Assembly (NCBI RefSeq): GCF_002077945.1
Contig: NZ_LVYD01000041.1
Coordinates: 124,001-188,000 of the forward strand
Direction: 5' to 3'
Origin: Niastella vici
Lineage (GTDB): Bacteria; Bacteroidota; Bacteroidia; Chitinophagales; Chitinophagaceae
Length of the DNA stretch: 64,000 bases
Positions 24,004 through 31,821 of the stretch are shown one piece after another. A program made the translations under genes and the position numbers. Under the pieces are notes generated by a model. It ran no database searches. It worked only from the letters and a program-made list of their open reading frames with translations, and was not told the origin of the DNA. Numbering within the stretch: the stretch's first letter is position 1; the number at the start of each line of letters is the position of its first letter.

Positions 24004-25110
24004 GTGGACAGCTTCGAAGCACATATTACAAATGACCAACCTCCCTATAATCCCGGTTCGCTGTTGAATGCGTTTAGCAATTCACTAACTTCCCCCTTGT
24101 TAAATAAACCATTCCTTGTAAAAGGAATATACAAAAAAGGTAAGGGCGTTAATTATAACGGAGTTTATTACGACGTACTTAAAGATGAATTCACTGATAA
24201 TAGTATAACACTCGTTGTCCCCGAAAAACTGCGATACGAACTAAAAGAGGGGCAAACTATAGAAGCTCAGGCATTTCTTTCTAAAAGATTATCTACTACG
24301 ACCGGTCGAATTGATTTGATCCTCACAGTATCAGACCTGCTTTCACGGAAAGAAAAAGAAATTAATGAAGAGGAAGTGAAAGCCCAGGAATTGCTGCAAC
24401 AGAAAGCAAAGATTGGTTATAAAGATATTGATGGCGTTATAAGAAGCAGGCTGTATCAGCAAAAATCTATAAACGTCACCATTATCATTGGCACTACCGC
24501 CATAATCGACAATGATATAAAACATCAATTGAAAGATGCCGTTGTGGTTTATGACATAAAGTATGTCAAAGTAAACTTAACCCGTGTGCCGGAGATAATT
24601 CACGCCATGAGGGAAAATGACACTTCTGATATTCTTGTGATTGCCCGTGGCGGTGGCGAAAACATTCAGATATTTGACAACCTGGAATTATCACAGCAAG
24701 CACTTGGCCTTAAATCGATCTTTGTAACAGCGATTGGGCACGCTGCCGATGAGCCGCTTTTACAAAAGTTGGCTGATAAACATTTCATTACACCTACTGC
24801 GCTCGGTCAATATTTTTACGACCTGTATAATCGAACCCTGGATGAGTTCAATAATTCAAAAGCAAAGCTCATTGCTGATTTGACAAAGCAAATTGAACTC
24901 AATTTTCAAACTCAAGTACAGAACCTAAGTACTCGATTGGAAACAACAGAGAAAACAATGCAAGAAGGAGAAAAAGAAAATCAGGCAAAAGTGTTGAATC
25001 TTACAGAAGGCTTAGCCAAATCTAAAAGCGCTAATCAAATTCTCACTGTATTGGTTCTACTATTATTGTTGGTCATAATATTACTAGTGATTTTTAAATA
25101 TCAGAAGTAA
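24004..25110 (+). CDS. Membrane-anchored exonuclease VII large-subunit-like protein
   Basis: A 368-residue protein started by GTG at 24004, 3 bp after the RT. Residues about 35-115 resemble the XseA OB-fold (GKGVNYNGVYYDVLKDEF, ITLVVPEKLRYELKEGQ). Residues about 155-275 contain the catalytic-domain signatures: ILVIARGGGENIQIFDN (RGGG 215-218), FVTAIGHAADEPLLQKLAD (GHAAD 245-249, GHExD in enzymes) and ITPTALGQYF. A coiled coil (about 275-340) precedes a C-terminal membrane helix (about 347-364). Genuine XseA lacks this anchor. It probably acts as the effector or msDNA processor of the retron, tethered to the membrane. Confidence 0.82.
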   Translation: MDSFEAHITNDQPPYNPGSLLNAFSNSLTSPLLNKPFLVKGIYKKGKGVNYNGVYYDVLKDEFTDNSITLVVPEKLRYELKEGQTIEAQAFLSKRLSTTTGRIDLILTVSDLLSRKEKEINEEEVKAQELLQQKAKIGYKDIDGVIRSRLYQQKSINVTIIIGTTAIIDNDIKHQLKDAVVVYDIKYVKVNLTRVPEIIHAMRENDTSDILVIARGGGENIQIFDNLELSQQALGLKSIFVTAIGHAADEPLLQKLADKHFITPTALGQYFYDLYNRTLDEFNNSKAKLIADLTKQIELNFQTQVQNLSTRLETTEKTMQEGEKENQAKVLNLTEGLAKSKSANQILTVLVLLLLLVIILLVIFKYQK

Positions 25111-25390
25111 AGAAGTAATATAACGATGAACATAGCGTATTAAGGGATGCCGCCATTGTTCTAATGTTTGCAAGATGCTCCGTCAGTCGCCCTCTTTATT
25201 TTTTTATATTTATTTGCCACCAGCAGGCTGGAACAGGTAGGCTCCTTACAGGCCTCATTGAGCACTTAATTACGCTATCCTCTTTAAAACTTCCCTCATA
25301 GATTTATGGCAAAAACCCGATGACTGGAAAATATTCATAAGTTCCGTTCCGATAACTTCTCTTTATAGCCATACTCCGCAATAGTACACG
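25111..25390. other. Non-coding stretch between the retron operon and R3
   Basis: No gene or strong terminator recognised in 280 bases; a T-rich run near 25198-25215 may end the operon transcript. Confidence 0.4.
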
Positions 25391-25565
25391 CCTGCCGCCA
25401 GTGATCGGCGATAGAACAAAACCAGGCTGTTGTAACACTGTTGGCGCATCAAAATCAATGGATGATGCGATCTCCGTATATTAAGCACGCTAACATTTGC
25501 GCATCATCCATTAGTTTTGATGTTTATTGACCAGCAAAAAAGCCCAGGTGTTACACCTGGGCTTT
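25391..25565. repeat. Composite repeat copy R3 (complete)
   Basis: The most complete copy. Core 25391-25449 (CCTGCCGCCAGTGAT ... GTAACACTGTTGGCGCAT). Long hairpin: 23-bp arms 25447-25469 and 25500-25522 with two mismatches and a 30-bp loop containing AAGCACGCTAACATTTG. A linker ends CCAGCAAAAA. Terminator arms 25538-25550 and 25553-25565 (core AGCCCAGGTGT) read on the minus strand into a T run, so it terminates the leftward gene at 25615-26463. Confidence 0.85.
25538..25565 (-). terminator. Terminator module of R3
   Basis: Perfect 13-bp arms of AAAGCCCAGGTGT separated by 2 bases; on the minus strand six T residues follow. It ends leftward transcription of the lipoprotein gene. Confidence 0.8.
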
Positions 25566-25570
25566 GTCAT

Positions 25571-25645
25571 TTACTTTTTTACTATGAGTTTCATTACTGC
25601 ATTATTAATTACTGTCAATGTATCCAAAATTTTATAGGCGCCAAG
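25571..25645 (-). pseudogene. Remnant of a gene 3' end attached to R3
   Basis: On the minus strand, in a frame other than the lipoprotein's, this reads GAYKILDTLTVIN ... LIVKK-stop. It resembles the tail next to R4 (GAYIIIASILTIVRAEAKK-stop). The lipoprotein frame ends inside it, suggesting that the lipoprotein C-terminus was altered by a frameshift or junction. Confidence 0.4.
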
Positions 25646-26463
25646 TGAACTAGAATTTTTGTTATAACCTGTTTATCAGAATTTTCTTTCATAATAGCAA
25701 AATCGCCCCCGCTAAATATGGCAGATACGAAAGGAGGTAAGTTTCTTACCTTAATTGATTTATCTGCCTTTTTATATTTATAGGTCTTTATTTGCCTTAT
25801 CTCAGCCCAATCAACGACATAATTTTTGCATTCAGGGCTCGTAGAGCAATTATAAGGTGTTAATTTATTTTGATTTACGTCATCATCTTTTAGCCTAAGC
25901 GCCATTACTGCCTGATTAGTGTACGTATAGAATTCATCGGCATTAATATTAGCATCAAGGAATACCAATTTTGCATCAACTATTTCTTGTTTGGTTGCCT
26001 TCTTTTCTAAAGAATTTGAATAAATAGGAGTAATTGCTTTAGCAGAAAACCGTAGAACAGAATCAACCGTACTTCTGGAATAAACATTGTATTTAAAACT
26101 GTTAGGTGTGGTACCAGGTGAGATTTGTGCCACATGTCCTACTAATGAACTCAAGTCTTCCGCATAAATTTCCGCATGGTCGACACTCAAAGGTCCAAAT
26201 TCATTCACCATCAAATATTCTCCAGAATCAACCACAGGGGGTGTCGTGTGGTTTTCGGGATTTGTCGCCTGAATCCCAACTAGTGCTATTTTATCCACCT
26301 TTACGGCATTGAGTTCGTTGGTAGTAGACATTGATAACTCGCGATCGGAAGTAGCCTCTTCATTGCCCTGAGAAGATTTGCTCTCATTACTACTACAAGA
26401 AGAGACAATTAGGATGCTAATAAATAACATAAACAATTTAAACTGGAAAGATTGAGATCTCAT
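25615..26463 (-). CDS. Lipoprotein of unknown function, 282 aa
   Basis: The lipoprotein signal KLFMLFISILIVSSCSS places the lipidated Cys at about residue 23, followed by a Ser/Glu/Asn-rich linker. The rest is a soluble domain with no motif I recognise; two cysteines (NCSTSPECKN) may form a disulphide. It would be anchored in a membrane facing the periplasm or surface. It ends in R3, whose terminator serves it. The last residues (APIKFWIH) may be a frameshifted end. Confidence 0.65.
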   Translation of the reverse strand: MRSQSFQFKLFMLFISILIVSSCSSNESKSSQGNEEATSDRELSMSTTNELNAVKVDKIALVGIQATNPENHTTPPVVDSGEYLMVNEFGPLSVDHAEIYAEDLSSLVGHVAQISPGTTPNSFKYNVYSRSTVDSVLRFSAKAITPIYSNSLEKKATKQEIVDAKLVFLDANINADEFYTYTNQAVMALRLKDDDVNQNKLTPYNCSTSPECKNYVVDWAEIRQIKTYKYKKADKSIKVRNLPPFVSAIFSGGDFAIMKENSDKQVITKILVHLAPIKFWIH

Positions 26464-26684
26464 TTGTTTTTGGTTTAAAGGTTAATCCATAAATGCACTA
26501 AGCATTATCTTTTTCTTGATTGCTGTAGCATTAAAGGATAAGAGAAAATTTTCAACTTTAAAATTCCATCCAAATGCATTAATAAAAAAGGGTTATAACA
26601 CGTTTTTTTTCTGCTTGAACATATCGTATCTTCTTTAGTTTCTTAATTCGGTGTTTTGATCTTTTTAATCAACATTAATGCGGG
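26464..26684. other. AT-rich stretch upstream of the lipoprotein gene
   Basis: Presumably contains the lipoprotein promoter on the minus strand; I found no consensus match. Confidence 0.35.
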
Positions 26685-26855
26685 CCTGCCGCCAGTGATG
26701 GACGATATAACAACGCCAGGCTGCAGTAACACTGTTGGCGCATCAAAACTAATGGATGATGCGGTCACTCTGTATAAAGCACGCTACCATTGCGCATCAT
26801 CCATTAGTTTTGATGTTCATAGACCAGCAAACACCTAGCTTAATACCCGAGCTTT
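26685..26855. repeat. Composite repeat copy R4 with a perfect 23-bp hairpin
   Basis: Core 26685-26743. Hairpin arms 26741-26763 and 26793-26815 match perfectly over 23 bp; the 29-bp loop contains AAGCACGCTACCATTG, close to R3. The terminator module is decayed (CACCTAGCTTAATACCCGAG). Confidence 0.85.
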
Positions 26856-26861
26856 GGTCTT

Positions 26862-26921
26862 TTACTTTTTTGCTTCTGCTCTTACGATTGTCAATATCGA
26901 CGCTATTATTATATAGGCCCC
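26862..26921 (-). pseudogene. Remnant 3' end of a double-HTH gene beside R4
   Basis: The minus strand reads GAYIIIASILTIVRAEAKK-stop. It aligns position for position with the end of the double-HTH gene beside R5, APILAMVE-stop-EYKK-stop, and the DNA is similar (ATTGTCAATATCGACGC versus ATTGCCAATATCGGCGC). The rest of the gene is gone. Confidence 0.5.
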
Positions 26922-27223
26922 ATAAAAAGGAGTTTCTCCAATATCGTTTACTTAAGGCAAAATGGGTGTTTTAACGGGGACATAATGATTGAAGATGGAT
27001 TAATTTGTAATATAAAGCCATATGGACGGCGGTGAAGAGGCTCATCAAGAATTGCTTGTTTATAGTCATCTGCTATTAAAGAGGTAAAAGCCCCGGCTAT
27101 AGCGAAAGATTTATTACTGAATTTTACTTTTTACCATCAAAAAGTGATTTATGAGAAAGGTATATTTAAAGAGAATCTTTTTTTGAAATAGCAATCAAAT
27201 TTAGAACTAATAAATTCATCAAA
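26922..27223. other. Intergenic stretch before the three-gene cassette
   Basis: No gene seen; probably carries the promoter for the gene at 27224, but no TTTG/TAnnTTTG pair is evident. Confidence 0.35.
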
Positions 27224-27979
27224 ATGGAAAATGAAACTCAGTATGTTATCCAAAGAATGTTAGACTACATCTATTCCGTCTACTCAAATTCAACACAATT
27301 CTCACCACCTGGTACAAATGCCACTAATGGATATTTCCAATTATCATTTAGAGAAGAACGAATGAGTAATTTTGGAAGTGCAGCAACAATCCTTTTTCAA
27401 AACAAAGATGTAAGGGATTTACATGAATGCTATCAAAACTTTGTAGATGTAACTAATAAGGCTTTTACTCGAAACGATTTATATTGTAGCTCTGGATTTC
27501 AGACAGTCATGTTAAATGTAAACACAATTGCAAATGCAGTAAAAATCATTGGTGATTTTGTAATCCTTATTGGGGGTAATGAAGAAAGTAGAAAAAAAGC
27601 GGAAAAAGATCTAGCTGAAGATATAGGAAAACTTATGGCAAGCGTAAATGAAAAAGGCGTAGTAAGAAGTGGATGCCATGGAAATGGCTGGGTTTCTGTC
27701 TATATTAAAAATAGTTGCCCGGCAATGAAAGACACAATCAATAATATTTTACTAATTAACCCGACAGATCCTGATATTATAAACATTAAAACCTTATTCA
27801 ATAATTTTTATGACCAATTGTCTACGTTAGAAACCGGAAATCATAACCCTTGGCTAACCGGTGATTGGCAAATACAATTTACTTCATACTTTTTGGCATT
27901 TGCTAAGGCTCTTGAACAACTTAAAAGTACTCCTGAAGATGCAGAATTTAAAATAAGGGAGCTAATTCCGTTTAAATAA
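27224..27979 (+). CDS. Hypothetical soluble protein, 251 aa
   Basis: A mixed alpha/beta protein with four cysteines (YCSSGF, SGCHGNG, NSCPAM, HECYQN). It lacks a signal peptide or membrane segment, apart from a short hydrophobic stretch (IIGDFVILIGG). No family recognised. It is 6 bp before the membrane-protein gene at 27986, so the two are surely co-transcribed; the secreted-protein gene at 28466 may belong to the same unit. Confidence 0.6.
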   Translation: MENETQYVIQRMLDYIYSVYSNSTQFSPPGTNATNGYFQLSFREERMSNFGSAATILFQNKDVRDLHECYQNFVDVTNKAFTRNDLYCSSGFQTVMLNVNTIANAVKIIGDFVILIGGNEESRKKAEKDLAEDIGKLMASVNEKGVVRSGCHGNGWVSVYIKNSCPAMKDTINNILLINPTDPDIINIKTLFNNFYDQLSTLETGNHNPWLTGDWQIQFTSYFLAFAKALEQLKSTPEDAEFKIRELIPFK

Positions 27980-27985
27980 AGCCAG

Positions 27986-28402
27986 ATGAAAATTGTAAAA
28001 AAGCCAATATATATTTTCCTTAGATGGATTGCTGTTTTACCTGTAGTAGCCTTGACAATAATTCTTATGTATTTAATATTTCAAAAAATGATTAATGAAG
28101 AGAGTAGTAAAGGAAACGCTATTACTACATTAATTTATTCATTCATTTGGGCAGCGGTAACAGTATATAGTTCAATAGGTATAAGTATGAGTACTGCCCC
28201 TACACATAAAAAACTTACAGGCAGTATTATAGGTATACTTGTTGCTCTTTCTTTAATTATACTTTTTATTTATTTAGTAAATATTTATGGATTTACAGGT
28301 ATGATTATCGTAAAAATAATAGGATTTATAACAGGATTAATAGTAGCTTATTTTGTTTTGAAAGACGATGATGCCGCCGACAGCCAGCATGCCAACCGTT
28401 AG
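27986..28402 (+). CDS. Four-helix membrane protein, 138 aa
   Basis: Hydrophobic segments at about residues 9-32, 48-66, 80-97 and 101-122, with a charged C-terminal tail (LKDDDAADSQHANR). No catalytic motif. Co-transcribed with the soluble protein upstream. Function unknown. Confidence 0.6.
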   Translation: MKIVKKPIYIFLRWIAVLPVVALTIILMYLIFQKMINEESSKGNAITTLIYSFIWAAVTVYSSIGISMSTAPTHKKLTGSIIGILVALSLIILFIYLVNIYGFTGMIIVKIIGFITGLIVAYFVLKDDDAADSQHANR

Positions 28403-28465
28403 TGGCAATTAAAAAGCCGTTACGATGGACACAACAAACCTTTAAGCCATCTCAAATTTCCTTTT

Positions 28466-29347
28466 ATGAAAAAAATTATCTTATACTTCGCCTGTTTTTT
28501 AGCTATTCAAAATCTGTCTTTATCGCAAACTGTACGAAGAAATTTTGCTGACGTAAATGGAGATAACTATCAGGACAAGATAGAGTATAAAGATTACGGA
28601 CAGAATATTATTGACATAATCGTTTCTTTTGGCTCGTCAAGTGGAACCTATGGCGAGCCATTCACTTTTTCAAGTCACATAGATAGAGGCTACCCAGATA
28701 AACCTTGGGGCTTTATAGATGTAAACAATGATGGCAAAGCTGATTTTATTACAATCAGAGGTATTCCCCCAGATAGGCTTGAGCAAGTGACTTATTTTTC
28801 AAATGGAAACGGTTTGGATACAGAGCATCGCACTTTTACTCATTATGTTGATGGTGGGCTTACTTTATTAGTTTACCCGACCATTAAAGTAACTGGTCTT
28901 TTAGAACCTGAGCATGACCCTGACCGAAATTTTCAACGTGGTATGCCCTCATATATCTATGGTGGCAATTCTCCAGAAAGTTGGGTACGAGGAAAGGCAA
29001 CCCTCGACCAAGCATCAGGTATTCTCTCAATAACAATCCAATTAGAGACAGACGCAACCGATGCCGGTCCAAAAGGACGAGTGACAGTAGCACTTACGGA
29101 TTGTTCAGGAAAAGCAATTGCTAATTTAACAACAGATGAAGTTGAAACAGGAGGAAAAAATCCAGGGAGTGCAAAGATCGTTAACTTCTCCAGCCAAAAA
29201 CAAATTGATCCAGAAAAGGCATGTAAAGTTTGTTCGCTCTATGTTACCGCTCAGAAAACAGGTGTTAAGAAAGCATTATGGGATGGTAACGGCGATAAAT
29301 TAAAAGATGCTTTCAACATAGTAGTAGCTTACTTCTCTGGACAATAA
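28466..29347 (+). CDS. Secreted protein with FG-GAP/dockerin-like DxNxDxxxD repeats, 293 aa
   Basis: Signal peptide KKIILYFACFLAIQNLSLSQ. Calcium-binding-like loops DVNGDNYQDKIEY (about 29) and DVNNDGKADFITI (about 91) are in the spacing of FG-GAP/VCBS repeats; a third, DGNGDKLKDAFNI, is near the C-terminus (about 272). A middle domain has a conserved-looking LTDCSGKAIA segment. Probably a cell-surface or extracellular protein. It ends 110 bp before repeat R5. Confidence 0.7.
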   Translation: MKKIILYFACFLAIQNLSLSQTVRRNFADVNGDNYQDKIEYKDYGQNIIDIIVSFGSSSGTYGEPFTFSSHIDRGYPDKPWGFIDVNNDGKADFITIRGIPPDRLEQVTYFSNGNGLDTEHRTFTHYVDGGLTLLVYPTIKVTGLLEPEHDPDRNFQRGMPSYIYGGNSPESWVRGKATLDQASGILSITIQLETDATDAGPKGRVTVALTDCSGKAIANLTTDEVETGGKNPGSAKIVNFSSQKQIDPEKACKVCSLYVTAQKTGVKKALWDGNGDKLKDAFNIVVAYFSGQ

Positions 29348-29439
29348 ACACATGAAGGTAACATTGCATTTGCTATATAACGAGCGATGAATATATTCTT
29401 AGCCTTTTATTCGCTACTGAGTCTCAGTTCGGCGGACGA

Positions 29440-29588
29440 ATAAAGCCTGAATGCGGTAACACTGTTGGCGCATCAAAAACAATAGACGATGCAGCCACTA
29501 TGTATTAAACACGCTAATAATTTCGCATCGTTTATTATTTATAATTTTCATATACCCAGCAAAAAGCCCAGGCTCAACACCTGGGCTT
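29440..29588. repeat. Composite repeat copy R5, beside an intact double-HTH gene
   Basis: The left core is diverged, but GTAACACTGTTGGCGCAT (29456-29473) is exact. Decayed hairpin arms start at 29471 and about 29525, with a loop containing AAACACGCTAATAATTTCG. Linker CCAGCAAAAA and terminator AGCCCAGG/CCTGGGCT (about 29563-29586) follow. On the minus strand the terminator follows the HTH gene at 29610. Confidence 0.78.
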
Positions 29589-29609
29589 TGACATTTACTT
29601 TTTGTACTC

Positions 29610-30026
29610 CTACTCTACCATTGCCAATATCGGCGCCAGCTTTGCCATTGTTTTCCGAAACGGCTTCGTGTCATTCTTTTCGTAGTGGAATATGGTTGAC
29701 TCATTTACCCCTAACTCCCTTGCCAGCTCTTCCTGGGTTACTCCTTTCAGGTACCGATACCGCTTTATCTTTCCTCCCAGCGTTGAAGTATCAATATCAA
29801 ACGGAAAGTATCCCAAGAACTCGATAATCTTTGGATAGTACTCAATCTGCGGCTCATGCCGGTTAAGCTCCCAGTTAGTTATACTATCCTCGGTTACTCC
29901 CATAAGATCCGCAACATCCTTCTGGAACAAGTGAAGTTCCAGGCGCCGGTTCCGTATTTTCTCTCCCAGTGTAGCTGGATTCTCTAAATACTTAGAACCC
30001 AGCGGCTTTGGGGTTGTTCGGGTCAA
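29610..30026 (-). CDS. Tandem double-HTH (XRE) protein at the island edge
   Basis: Two HTH_3 domains in one chain: LGEKIRNRRLELHLFQKDVADLMGV... and LGGKIKRYRYLKGVTQEELARELGV.... An open frame runs back to 30098, but everything beyond 30026 lies in yifB DNA. I start at a TTG at 30026 (TRTTPKPLGSKYLENP), giving 138 residues; the native ATG may have been lost at the junction. Related 3' ends occur beside R4 and possibly R3. Confidence 0.72.
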   Translation of the reverse strand: MTRTTPKPLGSKYLENPATLGEKIRNRRLELHLFQKDVADLMGVTEDSITNWELNRHEPQIEYYPKIIEFLGYFPFDIDTSTLGGKIKRYRYLKGVTQEELARELGVNESTIFHYEKNDTKPFRKTMAKLAPILAMVE

Positions 30027-30049
30027 TCGGGAAAAAGGCAACGCATCTA

Positions 30050-30535
30050 TGCCCCTGCGGCTTTTATAACCATCCCGAAAAAGAATGCACCTGCGCACCA
30101 GGCGCTGTACATAAATACCTGAATAAAATATCGGGGCCTTTACTCGATCGCATAGACCTGCAAGTAGAAGTAACGCCCGTTCCGTTCAGTGAATTAAGTG
30201 CACAAAAGAATGGGGAACCCTCTGCGGCTATTCGCGAGCGGGTTATACAGGCGCGGGCCATACAAATGGAGCGGTATAAAAACAATACTGCCGTTTATTG
30301 CAATGCACAAATGAACAGCAGGCAATTAAAAGAAGTATGCGTGCTGAATATGGCAGGGCAAACCCTTTTAAAAACGGCCATGAATAAATTGAATTTATCG
30401 GCGCGGGCTTATGATCGTATTTTAAAAGTAAGCCGTACTATAGCTGATCTGGCAGGCAGTGAATGTATTTTACAGGAGCACGTAGCGGAAGCTATAACTT
30501 ACAGAAATTTGGATAGAGAAGGCTGGGGAGCTTGA
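30050..30535 (+). pseudogene. yifB: 3' fragment of yifB/comM (Mg-chelatase-like AAA ATPase)
   Basis: About 160 codons matching the C-terminal third of YifB/ComM: CPCGFYNHPEKECTCAPG, KYLNKISGPLLDRIDL, EVTPVPFSEL, LNLSARAYDRILKVSRTIADLAG and YRNLDREGW. A full protein has about 510 residues with Walker motifs upstream. Here homology begins exactly at the CPCG codons and island DNA lies to the left. The gene is interrupted; its 5' part is not in the window. It marks the right end of the island. Confidence 0.85.
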
Positions 30536-30599
30536 ATAATAAAGTTGGCATCGTGAATATGGCAGAAGAAAAAATAATAGCAAGCAATCGTTTATTCAA

Positions 30600-31355
30600 C
30601 TAGTTCTGGATCGTTTTAAGCGAAGGCGTGTTCCATTCTTCGGCACTCATGTTCTTGCTTTTGCTTTTAAAGATCCGGGAAAAAACTTCACCAATGATCT
30701 GGGCAATGGTTTTGCGCACAATGCGGGAATCTAACCAGAAATTAGCGTTACGAACATAAAAAGCATCAAACTGGTAGCGGTGGAAGATGCTTTCAAAATC
30801 TTTGGTTGGACCGCGATAACCTTTTATTTGGGCCAAACCGGTGATACCTGGCTTTACCAGGTTTCTGAATTTATATCCACTAATAGCATTGGCAAATTTA
30901 TTACAGTCGGCGTACATATGCGGGCGCGGACCAACAATACTCATCTGGCCTAATAATACATTGATAAACTGGGGGAATTCATCCAAACCGGTAACACGCA
31001 AAAATTTACCTATCCTGGTTATGCGCGGATCGTCTTCACTGGCCTGGCGTATATCCGCATCCTTATTAATGTACATAGTACGCAGCTTATAACACCAGAA
31101 CACCCGGCCTAAGAACCCAACGCGTTTTTGCTTGAAGAAAACCGGACCTCTGGAGTCAAGCTTTATCAGGATCATAAGGATCGGTAACAGCCATGATAAA
31201 ACCATTACACAGATCATCAATGATGTCACTATATCAAAACAACGTTTGGCAATGAAATAGCTTTGCTTACGTTCCAAATATAGCCTGAGTGATGGGGGAT
31301 GTTCAGTAAAAAATTTTATTCTTTTATAAACTAAATTTTCAGGTTGCTCGATCAT
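30600..31355 (-). CDS. Undecaprenyl-phosphate sugar-1-phosphate transferase (initiating enzyme)
   Basis: A 251-residue polyprenyl-phosphate hexose-1-phosphate transferase of the bacterial sugar transferase family (PglC/WcaJ C-terminal domain). It has a membrane segment at about residues 42-62, then KLDSRGPVFFKQKRVG, YKLRTM, VTGLDEFPQFINVLLG (catalytic Asp-Glu) and VKPGITGLAQIKGYRG. It starts glycan synthesis by loading the lipid carrier at the inner membrane. The four-helix N-terminal domain of WcaJ is absent. It is divergent from the glycosyltransferase genes on the right. Confidence 0.92.
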   Translation of the reverse strand: MIEQPENLVYKRIKFFTEHPPSLRLYLERKQSYFIAKRCFDIVTSLMICVMVLSWLLPILMILIKLDSRGPVFFKQKRVGFLGRVFWCYKLRTMYINKDADIRQASEDDPRITRIGKFLRVTGLDEFPQFINVLLGQMSIVGPRPHMYADCNKFANAISGYKFRNLVKPGITGLAQIKGYRGPTKDFESIFHRYQFDAFYVRNANFWLDSRIVRKTIAQIIGEVFSRIFKSKSKNMSAEEWNTPSLKTIQN

Positions 31356-31821
31356 AGCATAGGTATTATGGTTCTTCCAGGATTTTGTTAACGAATTTAA
31401 TGCCGTATTAGTGCCTCTCTTTTTCTTTAACTACACATTTAACATCTAAAACACCAAAATCACGTAAACCCCTAATAATTAAATGTTAAAACAGAAATTT
31501 TGAAATCAATAAAATCACAGAATTGACAATGCAAACTTAAGAAAGGTTGCACCAAAAAAGGTTTAAAAATAAATTCACATTTTCTTTTGCCCCCAACGCT
31601 TTCACGAAAAAGGGCCGAATCTGCGCAGTTATTTGCTAAAACAGCACAGTTATTGCTTAAATAACACACTTTATTTTGTATTATACTTTTTATCAAGCAA
31701 CGTTTTAAGGGTTTTTTGTACTCCATTAATACGTAAATGTTTAAAATTGACTTTACATTTGCACTATTAATTAAAAACCATTGTTATAGAAGGTTAGATT
31801 TCGTATAACCGTTATTAGAAA
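31356..31821. other. Divergent promoter region of the polysaccharide locus
   Basis: No credible gene; an 84-codon minus frame at 31472-31726 has unnatural composition. TACATTTG at 31754-31761 matches the -7 consensus for rightward transcription, and TAAGTTTG (minus, 31532-31539) for leftward transcription; neither has a good -33 box. Confidence 0.4.
31754..31761 (+). promoter_or_regulatory. Candidate -7 box TACATTTG
   Basis: Matches TAnnTTTG 60 bp before the first rightward glycosyltransferase; -33 region not recognisable. Confidence 0.35.

Noticed and set aside
24004-25110. Housekeeping xseA (true exonuclease VII large subunit)
   Set aside because: No xseB beside it, GHExD is altered to GHAAD, a membrane helix is added at the C-terminus, and the gene is coupled to a reverse transcriptase.
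20658-29588. R repeats as classical integron attC sites
   Set aside because: The core lacks a proper RYYYAAC...GTTRRRY pair at its ends and there is no tyrosine integron integrase in the window; resemblance is only in the bulged inverted-repeat form.
20658-29588. R repeats as a CRISPR array
   Set aside because: Copies are 1-4 kb apart with genes between them, differ in length, and no cas genes are present.
30008-30098. N-terminal extension of the double-HTH protein to the Met at 30098
   Set aside because: This part is the antisense of conserved yifB coding sequence; the HTH gene more likely starts at the TTG at 30026.
31472-31726. 84-codon minus frame in the divergent promoter region
   Set aside because: Cys/Asn/Phe-rich composition typical of non-coding AT-rich DNA and it covers the likely promoters.
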